A program made the position numbers and the translations under genes. Of a stretch of 64,000 bases of DNA, positions 56,533 to 64,000 are shown one piece after another. The notes below the pieces were generated by a model. That model was given only the letters and a program-made list of their open reading frames with translations. It was not told where the DNA came from and did no database searches. This DNA comes from Capsicum annuum. Lineage: Eukaryota; Streptophyta; Magnoliopsida; Solanales; Solanaceae. The stretch is taken from positions 145,513,931 through 145,577,930 of the forward strand of contig NC_061114.1 in NCBI RefSeq assembly GCF_002878395.1, given 5' to 3'. Each line of letters starts with the position of its first letter. The first letter of the stretch is position 1.

Positions 56533-57377
56533 GCTTACTCAGTTTCATGATTAGTGTACATCACTAACTTAGTATACCATGATAATCATGGTATCAAGTA
56601 CCACTGCATATTAAGTCATGCATTCATCAATTATATAGTTATGCATCAGACATGCATTCTCGTTGTAAGAAAACTTAGTTCTTTAGGACTTTCAGTTATG
56701 CAATTATAAATCAGTTACACATACATCAAATATGCATTTTCAGTATGTCATGTTCAGCTTGTCAATCACGTCTGTCATGAGATCATGTTCTAGTTATTCA
56801 TGTTCAGCTCATTATTTTCCCTCTCCGTCAGTCTCATTCGAGGATGAATGTTCTTAAGGGAGAGATATCGTGATATCCATGCTTATTCTTAGCTTAAGAA
56901 TCATCTCAAGGATGTTAGAACTTTCTTTAAAATAAGAATTGATTCTTATACGTTTCCATAATTTTTTCTTCCTATCACATGGGTAATTGAATAAACATTC
57001 CATCGATATATACTTCTCCTAAATTCAACACCTAGGAAAATAGTTATGTCCTGTTTAGTGAGATAGTGTCTGACCTGAACCTTCAGATCATTGCGGAGAT
57101 AGCACAAATGGTAGTTGTCAATTTCCAATGTTGCTCCATAATACTGGCGCACATCATGCCAAACTTCTAGGTCATAAACAAGGTGGCAGCGTGATAGCTC
57201 CACGTCGCGCCATCGTGAAATTTTTCATTTGTCAATTTCTAGTGACTTGGCGTGAAAGGGCCCAATTCAGGAAATTTTACTAAAAATTAAACTATGTGTC
57301 CAGGGTTAAAAGGGTCAATTTTCCCTCCTATATAAGCATCCAAACCCAACATTTAGCCATTATTCATCCAAAATATT
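56533..57377 (+). repeat. U22: 3' UTR, PPT and truncated LTR before M22
   Basis: Polypurine tract TAAGGGAGAGATAT, LTR edge CGTGATATCC at 56869, TATATAAG 57329-57336. The minus strand is open 56946-57203. Confidence 0.82.
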
Positions 57378-58440
57378 GATGTTTTGCCTCGAACTCATCA
57401 TCAGCATGATTTAGTTTGGGTCATTGTAGACAGGATGACCAAATCAGCTCATTTCCTTATGGTTCATACCTCTTATTCATTCAAAGATTATGCCATACTC
57501 AATATAATGGAGTTGGTCAGATTTCACGGTGTTTTGTTATCTATTTTCACAAAAAGAGGTAACCAGTTAACCTCTTTTTTCAAGAAAGCATTCTGAAAGG
57601 ATCTTGGTACCCAAATTCATCTCAATACAGCCTTTCATCATCAGACAGATTTTAAAGAAAAAAGGATCATTTAGACGTTAGAAGATATACTAAGGGCGTG
57701 TGCAAATCATTTCAAGGGAAGTTAGGCTGGCCACTTGACTTTGATTGAGTTTGCATACATTAACAACTATTATTCCACTATTCAAGTGGCTCCATTCAAA
57801 GCTTTTTGTGGTAGGAGATGTAGATATTTGATTGGTTGGTTCGAAGTTAATGAGGCCTTAGTCATAGGGCATGACTTTGTATTCGACGCCTTAGGGAAAG
57901 TCCAGTTGATCAGAGATAGAATCCGGGATGCTGAGAGCCGAAAAAAGACTTATGCAGATGTTCATATAAAATATCTAGAGTTTGAGATTGGTGATCATGT
58001 CTACCTCAAGATCTATCTTATGAAGGGAGTGAAGAGATTTGGCAAGAAGGGAAAACTATGTCCTCGATATATTGGTTTCTTAAAGATTTTCAATCGTTTT
58101 GGCAAGGTAGCTTATGAGCTTGAATTTCCTTCAGATCTAGCCTCTGTTCATCTAGTTTTTCATGTCTTCTTGCTCAAGAAGTGCATAGGTGACCAAATAG
58201 TCGTAGCCGCTATTCAGAGCATCGATGTTACGAACAACCTTTCTTATGAAGATATTCCAGTCGAAATCTTAGACTATCATACTCATAGATTGAGGAACAA
58301 AGAAGTCCCTCTAGTTAAAGTTTTTGGCAAAATCAATCCGTTGAGGGAGCTACTTTGGAAGTAGAACCAGATATGCATACCAAGTACCCTCCCATTCCCC
58401 CGCCAACTCAGATCAATCTCAATGTAATAGTTCTTCTTAA
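57378..58440 (+). pseudogene. M22: integrase/chromodomain fragment with 209-codon open part
   Basis: Open 57384-57596: IVDRMTKSAHFLMV (first Asp), YAILNIMELV, TKRGNQLTSFFKK (Lys at the second site). TGA follows. The catalytic Glu is Lys (KEKRII). Open 57735-58364: FAYINNYYSTIQ, WFEVNEA, LEFEIGDHVYLKIYLMKG, KKGKLCPRYIGFLKIF, DVTNNLSYEDIPVEILDY. A lost base in GTTTTTGGC then shifts the chromodomain-like tail. Natural stop 58438-58440. Confidence 0.86.
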
Positions 58441-59235
58441 GCTTACTCATTTTCATGATTAGTGTTAAGTACTAACTTAGTTTACCATGTTAGTCATGGT
58501 ATCAAGTACCTCTGCTTATTCAGTCATGGATTCATGTATCAGATTAGTTATATAGTTATGCATCAGAGATGCATTCTCATTGTGAGAAAACATAGTTTTT
58601 CAGAACTTTCAGTTATGTATTTATGAATGAGTTACGCAGGCATCAGATATGCATGTTTAGCATTTTATGTTCAGCTTATCAGTCATGTCCGTCATGAGAT
58701 CATGTTCCTGTTATTAATGTTCAGCTTATTGTTTTCCTTCTCAGTCCATCTCATTTGGGGACGAATGTCTCAAGGGGTAGATACATAATACCCATGCTTT
58801 TTCTTTGCTTGAAAACCATCTCAAGGATGTTAGAACTTGTTTTGAAATAATAATTCATTCTTAATAATAATTTCCTATCATGTGGTAAATTGAATAAGCT
58901 ATCCATTAATATATAATTCGCCCAAATTTGACACCTGGGAAAAGAGTTAGGTACTTTTTAGTAAGGCAGTGTCTGACCAGAGCCCTCAGCGCGTGATGTA
59001 TATAGATCAAATGGCAATTGTAAATTTCCAGTATTTCTCCACAATATTAGCGTGTCGTGCCAAGCTTCCAGGTCATAGACAAGGTGGCAAAGCGATAGCT
59101 TCGCATCTTGCCACCGTGAAATTTCTCATTTGTCAATTTCCAGTGACTTGGAGCGAAAGGGCATTATTTTGGAAATTTTCCCCCCTATATTAACTTCCAA
59201 ACCCCGGATTTTAGCCCTTATTCATCCAAAATATT
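58441..59235 (+). repeat. U23: 3' UTR, PPT and truncated LTR before M23
   Basis: Polypurine tract AAGGGGTAGAT, LTR edge CATAATACCC at about 58784, promoter motif TATATTAA (59186). About 80 bp upstream of the TATA region is deleted (GAAATTTTCCCCCC). Confidence 0.8.
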
Positions 59236-60269
59236 AATATTTTACCTCGAACTCATCATCAGCATGATTTAGTTTGGGTCATTATAGACAGGATAACCAA
59301 ATTATCTCATTTCCTTCCTATTCATACCTCTTATTCAGTCGACGATTATGCCAGACTCTACATCAAGGAGTTGGTCAAGTTGGATGGTGTTTCACTATCT
59401 ATTTTCTCAAACAGAGGTTCTTAGTTCACCTCTCATTTCTAGAAAGCATTACGAAAGGTTCTTGGTACCCAAATTCAACTCAGTACCGCCTTTCATCCTC
59501 AGACAGATTGTAAAGCAGAAAGGACCGTTCAGACATAAAATGATAGGCTAAGGTCATGTGCAATTGATTTCAAGGAAAGTTAGGCTGACCACTTTTCTTT
59601 GATTGAGTTTGCATACAACTACAACTATCATTCCAGTATTCAGATAGCTCTATTCAAAGCTCTCTATAGTAGGAGATGTAAATCTCTATTTTGTTGGTTC
59701 AAAGTTGGTGAGGCCTCTGTCATAGGGCCTGACTTGGTATTCAACGCTTTAGGGAAAGTCCAGTTGATCAAAGAAAGACTCTGGGCTGCTGAGAGCCTAT
59801 AGAAGTCTTATGCAGATGTTCGTAAAAAAAATCTGGTGTTTGAGATTGGTGATTATGTCTACTTCAAGATCTATCCAATAAAGGGAGTGAAGAGATTCGG
59901 TAAGAAGGGAACTCTCATTAAGATTCTCAATCATTTCGGAAATATAGCTTAGTGCTCGAATTTCCTACAGATCTACCCTCAGTTCATTTAGTTTTTCATG
60001 TCAAGAAATGCATTGGTTACCCATTAGTAGTAGTCCGTATTCATAGCATCGATGATCAGAACAGCCTCTCTTATGAAGAGATTCCAGTCGAAATCCTATA
60101 CTATCATACTTGTAGATTAAGAAACAAAGAAGCCCCTCTAGTTAAAGTTCTTTGGTGAAATCAGTCCGTCGAGGGAGCTACTTGGGAAGCAGAAGCAGAT
60201 ATAATTACTAAGTACCCGTACCTTTTCCCCGCTTACTCAGATCAAGCTCAAGGTAATAGTTCTCCTTAA
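59236..60269 (+). pseudogene. M23: broken integrase/chromodomain fragment
   Basis: VIIDRITKLSHFLPI keeps the first Asp. SNRGS then TAG (Asn at the second site). KAERTVQT keeps the Glu. Open 59599-59802 (FAYNYNYHSSIQIALF, WFKVGEASVIGPDL) and 59952-60158 (tail to LW, ended by TGA at GGTGAAATC). About 24 bp is missing in the GPY/F-like stretch (KKGTLIKIL). Natural stop 60267-60269. Confidence 0.84.
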
Positions 60270-60748
60270 GCTTACTCAGTTTCATGATTAGTGTGCGTAA
60301 CTAACTTAGTATACCATGATAATATTGGTATCAATTACCACCGCATATTCAATCATACAATCATGTATTTGATCTGTTATGTAGTTTTGCATCAGACATG
60401 CATTCTCATTATGAGAAAACTTAGTTCTTTAGAATTTTCAGTTCGGTATTTATTAATCAGTTACGCGTGCATCTATTATGTATGTTCATTATGTTATGTT
60501 TATCTTTTTGGTCACGTCCGTCATGATATTATGTTCCAATTATTCATCTTCAGCTCGTTGTTTCCCTTCTCAGTTAGTCTCATTAAGGATGAATTTTCTT
60601 TAGGTGAATATATCTTAATATCTGTGCTTTTTCTTAGCTTGAAAATCATCTCAAGGATGTTAGAACATGCTTTGATATAATAATTCATTCTTATACATTT
60701 CTATAATTTTCTTTTCCCATCACGAGGGAAATTAAATAAGATTTCTAT
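60270..60748 (+). repeat. U24: 3' UTR, PPT and ~135 bp of LTR
   Basis: Polypurine tract decayed to TTAGGTGAATATAT, LTR edge CTTAATATCTG at 60614. The LTR is cut at AAGATTTCTATT and followed directly by mid-integrase sequence, with CCTTAGGGA duplicated at the join (60750, 60766). Confidence 0.8.
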
Positions 60749-61319
60749 TCCTTAGGGATTCAACTCCTTAGGGAAAGTCCAGTTAATTAGAGAAAAACTC
60801 CGGGCTGCTGAGAGCCCACAAAAATCTTATGTAGATTTTTGTAGCAAAGATCTCGAGTTTGAGATTGGTGATCATTTCTACCTTAATATCACTCTATTAA
60901 AGGGACTAAAAAGATTCAGCAAGTAGGGAAAACCCAGTCCCCGATAGATTCGTCCCTTCTAGATTCTCAGTCATTTTAGAAAGGTAGCTTATGAGTTCAA
61001 AATGCCTTCAGATCTAGCCTCAGTTCATCCATTCTTTTATGTCTCTTTGCTCAAGAAGTGAATTGGTGACCAATTAGTCTTAGCCCCTATTCAGACCATC
61101 GATGTTCAGAACAACCTCTCTTATGAAAAAATTCTAGTAGAAATCCTAGACTATCATACTGATAGATTGAGGAAAAAAGATGTCCCTTTAGTTAAAGTTC
61201 TTTGGCGAAATCAATCCATCAAGGGAGATACTTGGGAAGCAAAAGCAAATATGTATACCAAGAACCCTCACTTTTTCCCCGCCAACTCAGATCAAGCTCA
61301 AGGTAATAGTTCTTCTTCA
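60749..61319 (+). pseudogene. M24: 5'-truncated monomer, C-terminal half only
   Basis: Begins at CCTTAGGGAAAGTCCAG (ALGKVQLI-type segment). Catalytic core, TATA box and junction are absent. Retains [13 protein letters not shown], a GPY/F-like stretch with TAG (GCAAGTAGGGAAAACC), and the tail with LWRNQSIKGDTWEAKAN. The natural stop is TCA (61317-61319). Part of two consecutive short monomers (LTR spacing 1060 and 1095 bp). Confidence 0.82.
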
Positions 61320-61734
61320 GCTTACTCAGTTTCTTGATTAGTGTACATCACTAAATAGTATACCATGATAATCATTGTAGCAAGTACCACTGTATATTCA
61401 GTCATGCATTATTGTATCAGATCGGTTATAGAGTTATACATCAGACATGTATTCTCATTGTGAGAAAACTTAATTCTTCAGAACTTTCAGTTATGCATTT
61501 ATGAATCAATTACGCATACATCAGATATGCATGTTTAGTATGTTATGTTCATCTTGTCAGTAACGTTCACCATGAAATCATGTTCTAGTTATTCATGTTC
61601 AACTCATCATTTTCCCTCTCAATCAGTCTAATTCGAGGATGAATGTTCTTAAGAGGGAGATATCATAATATCCGTGCTTTCATGCTTTTTCATAGCTTGA
61701 AAATCATCTGCAGGATGTTAAAACTTGCTTTGTA
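61320..61734 (+). repeat. U25: 3' UTR, PPT and ~60 bp of LTR
   Basis: Polypurine tract TAAGAGGGAGATAT, LTR edge CATAATATCCG at 61674, small duplication CTTTCATGCTTTTTC, then a cut at TTGCTTTGTAATAC where integrase sequence begins. Confidence 0.8.
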
Positions 61735-62422
61735 ATACAACAACAGTTATCATTCCAGTACTAAGTAGGCTCAATTCGAAGCTCTCTATGGTAGGATATG
61801 TAGATCTCTGATTGGAAGATTTGAAGTTAGTGAGGCCTCAGTCTTAGGGATTGACTTGGTATTTGATGCCTCAGGGAATTTCCAGTTGATCAGAGAAAGA
61901 CTTCGGGCTGTTGAGAGGCGATAGAAGTCTTATGCAGATGTTCAGAGGAAAGATCTTGAGTTTGATATTGGTGATCATGTCTACCTCCATATCTCTCCTA
62001 TGAAGGGAGTGAAGAGATTCGGCAAGAAGGGAAAACTCAATCCCGGATATGTTGGTCCCTTTAAGATACTCAGTCATTTCGACAAGGTATCTTATTAGTT
62101 TGAATTGCCTTCAAATCTAGCTTTAGTTCATCCAGTCTTTGATGTCTCTTTGCTCAAGAAGTGCATAGGTAACCATTCATTCGTAGCCCCTATTTGGAGC
62201 ATTGATATTCAGAACAGCCTCACTTATGAAGAGATTCCAGTCGAAATCCTAGACTATCATACTCGTTGATTGATGAACAAAAAAGTTCCTCTAGTTAAAT
62301 TTCTTTGGTGAAATCAGTCCATTGAGGGAGCTACATGGGAAGCATAAGCAGATATGCGTACCAAGTACCCTCACCTTTTCCTAGACAACTTAGATCAAGC
62401 TCAAGGTAATAGTTCTCCTTAA
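61735..62422 (+). pseudogene. M25: 5'-truncated monomer starting in the NNSYHSS segment
   Basis: Begins ACAACAACAGTTATCATTCC. Covers FEALYGR, WF-segment variant GRFEVSEAS, LEFDIGDHVYLHISPMKG, KKGKLNPGYVGPFKIL, then TAG at AYE (CTTATTAGTTTG). The tail ends at TAA 62420-62422 with Trp to TGA at GGTGAAATC. Its join to the LTR differs from that of M24 (about 170 bp further upstream in the integrase), so the two short forms arose separately. Confidence 0.82.
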
Positions 62423-63278
62423 GCTTACTCAGTTTCATGATTAGTGTGCATCACTAACTAAGTATACCATTATAATCTTGTTATCAATTACCACCGTATA
62501 TTCAGTTAACCATTCATGTATCAGGTCAGTTACATAGTTATGCCTCAGACATGCATTCTAATTGTGAGAAAACTTAGTTCTTTCAAAACTTTAAGTTATG
62601 CATATATGAACCAGTTACGCATGCATCAGATATGCATGTTCTGTATGTTATATTCATCTTGTCAGTCACATCCATCATAAGATAATGTTCCAATTATTTA
62701 TGTTTAGCTTATTGTTTTCCCTCTCAGTCAGTCTCATTCGAGGACTAATGTTCTCAAGGTGGATATATCGTAATACCCGTGCTTTTTCTTAGCTTTAAAA
62801 TAATATCAAGGATGTTAGAACTTTCTTTGAAATAATAATTCATTCCTATTCACATGGTTTTTCCATAATTTTCTATCCTATTATATGGGAAATTAAATAA
62901 GCTTTCTGTCGATATATAATTCATCCAAATTCGATACTCGGGTAAAGAGTTAGGTCTTTTTTAGTGAGACAGTGTCTAACCTTAGCCTTCAGAGTGTCGC
63001 TGATATAGCTCAAATGGAAATTGTGAATTTCCAGCATTGCTCCGCGATACTGGTATGTCACGCTAAACTTCCATGTCATAGAGAAGGTGGTAATGCAATA
63101 TCTCTGCGTTGCGCCACAGAGAAATTTCTCATTTGTCAATTTCTAGTGACTTGGCGGGAAAGGGCCCAATTTGGGAAATTTTAATGAAAATTAAATTACT
63201 TTTTCATGATTAAAAAGGTAAATTTGCCCCTGTATAAGCTTCCAAACCCGGGATTTAGCCTTTATTCATCCAAATATT
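62423..63278 (+). repeat. U26: 3' UTR, PPT and truncated LTR before M26
   Basis: Polypurine tract CAAGGTGGATATAT, LTR edge CGTAATACCCG at 62769, promoter motif TGTATAAG (63231-63238). The U3 is open on both strands (62972-63184 +, 62921-63139 -). Confidence 0.82.
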
Positions 63279-64000
63279 GATGTTTTGCCTCAAACTCATC
63301 ATCAGCATAATTTAGTTTGGGTCATTGGGAACAGGATGACCGAATCTGCTCATTTACTTCTGGTTCATACCTCCTATTCACTTGAGGATTATGCTAGACT
63401 TTACATCAAGGAGTTGGTGTGATTTTACGGTGTCAAACAGAGGTACCCGGTTGACCTCTCATTTCTGGAAAGCATTCAAGAAGGATCTATGTACCCAAAT
63501 TCATCTCGTTACAACCTTTCATCCACGGATAGATGGTCAAGCAGAAAGGACCATTCAGACGTTAGAAGATATGCTAAGGGCATGTGAAATTTATTTCAAG
63601 GGATGTTGGGATGACTACTTGGCTTTGATTGAATTTGTATTTAACAACAGCTATCATTCTAGTATTCTGATGGCTCCATCGAAGATCTCTATGGTAGGAG
63701 ATGTAGATCTCCAATTGGTTGGTTCAAATTTAGTGAGGCCTCTATCACAGAGCCTGACTTTGTATTCGACGCCTTAGCGAAAGTCCAGTTGATCAGAGAA
63801 AGAATTTGGGCTGTTGAGAGCCGAAAGAAGTCTTTTGTAGATATTTATAGGAAATATCTCGAGTTTGAGATTGGTGATCTTTTCTACCTCAAGATCTCTC
63901 CTATGAAAAGAATGACGAGATTTGGCAAGAAGGGAAAACTTAGTCCCTAATAAGTTGGTCCGTTCAAGATTAATAGTCGTTTTGACAAGGTAGCTTATGA
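63279..64000 (+). pseudogene. M26: broken integrase fragment, runs off the window
   Basis: The first-Asp segment reads VIGNRMTESAHLLLV (Asp to Asn). TGA at GGTGTGATTT. About 16 bp before the second site is missing (GGTGTCAAACAGAGG). Open 63382-63777: SNRGTRLTSHFWKAF (Asn), [16 protein letters not shown] with the Glu, and FKGCWDD. A lost base in GGCTCCATCGAAG then shifts the frame. LEFEIGDLFYLKI and KKGKLSP follow to the window end. Confidence 0.85.

Larger units (their letters stand above)
51313..56868 (+). repeat. Higher-order repeat, copy 1 (three monomers, ~5.56 kb)
   Basis: From the LTR start before M19 to that before M22. It pairs with the next 5.6 kb: U19/U22 share ACTTTCTTTAAAATAAGAATT; M19/M22 share YAIL and GDQxVVA; U20/U23 share GCTTATTCAGTCATGGATTC and TTTGGGGACGAATG; M20/M23 share CCTTCCTATTCAT and GATTGTAAAGCAGAAAGG; U21/U24 share TCTCATTAAGGATGAA and ATATCTTAATAT. 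These variants are absent or rare elsewhere in the window. Confidence 0.7.
56869..60748 (+). repeat. Higher-order repeat, copy 2 (third monomer truncated)
   Basis: Equivalent of 51313-55100 in order (U22-M22-U23-M23-U24). The copy ends where U24 is cut about 135 bp into its LTR at 60748. The truncation therefore followed the block duplication. Confidence 0.68.
1..64000 (+). repeat. Tandem array of ~1.9 kb retrotransposon-derived monomers
   Basis: Head-to-tail array filling the window. Distances between successive LTR starts cluster near 1.91-1.94 kb (532, 2473, 4412, 6333; 26449, 28370, 30282; 42659, 44578; 49394, 51313, 53221; 54962, 56869, 58784). Consensus monomer: LTR start CGTAATACCC; U3 with G-box and E2F-like motifs; TATATAAG about 465 bp in; fusion AATATTGATGTTTTGCCTCG; integrase core (first catalytic Asp in VDRMTK, SNRG where SDRG is expected, Glu in AERTIQ); a WF-containing segment; [16 protein letters not shown] (GPY/F-like); chromodomain-like LWRNQSxEGATWEAE; stop; 3' UTR rich in ATGCAT; polypurine AAGGGGGAGAT. 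Zinc-finger domain, reverse transcriptase, protease, gag, primer site and the rest of the LTR are absent from every monomer. Copies are substantially diverged and all coding frames are broken. Four unrelated insertions interrupt the array. Confidence 0.93.

Noticed and set aside
1..64000. An array of independently inserted gypsy elements or of solo LTRs
   Set aside because: Units share one breakpoint, one orientation and constant spacing, and no target duplications separate them.
1..64000. Bacterial, organellar or host single-copy genes, tRNA or rRNA genes
   Set aside because: No frame, motif or cloverleaf of this sort was seen; every substantial stretch could be assigned to the array or to elements A-D.

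Overview
This window looks like repeat-dense plant heterochromatin, probably from a member of the nightshade family (Solanaceae). That placement rests on how closely the integrase and LTR sequences resemble Tekay/Del-type Ty3/gypsy elements known from tomato, potato and pepper. I recalled this rather than searched it. No host gene, tRNA or rRNA gene was seen on either strand; everything visible is retrotransposon-derived.

The backbone, from end to end, is one head-to-tail tandem array on the + strand. Its monomer is about 1.9 kb and occurs about 27 times, intact or partial. Each monomer reads: second half of a Ty3/gypsy polyprotein (integrase catalytic core without its zinc-binding domain, GPY/F-like C-terminal part, chromodomain-like end, natural stop), then a 3' UTR, a polypurine tract, and the first ~520 bp of an LTR ending about 45 bp after a TATA box. 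At that point every monomer is fused directly to the middle of the next integrase. The junction (consensus AATATTGATGTTTTGCCTCG) is the same in all copies that keep it, so one founder chimera was multiplied as DNA. The founder appears unable to transpose: no readable copy keeps the second catalytic aspartate of integrase (Asn in most), and the LTR edge reads CG instead of TG. All reading frames are now broken. Shared variants show higher-order structure: a three-monomer ~5.6 kb block occurs twice at 51.3-60.7 kb, and two further block duplications lie at 12-33 kb.

Four other elements interrupt the array. Element A (6671-12207, - strand) is a non-autonomous LTR element with ~1.5 kb LTRs, a tRNA-Asp-type primer site and a broken ORF carrying a zinc-knuckle-like motif. 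Element D (14623-16115, +) and element C (46092-47298, -) are solo LTRs of lineages related to A, each with a 5-bp target duplication (one mismatch in C). Element B (33655-42352, +) is a non-coding relative of the array's own parent family with ~3.4 kb LTRs, truncated at both outer ends.

The parts do not cooperate as genes. The window records a dead chimeric retroelement turned into a long-monomer satellite, then invaded and eroded. A centromeric or pericentromeric position is plausible but cannot be shown from sequence alone. Monomers are numbered M0-M26 (plus partial M7b); U1-U26 are the 3'UTR/LTR segments preceding M1-M26.
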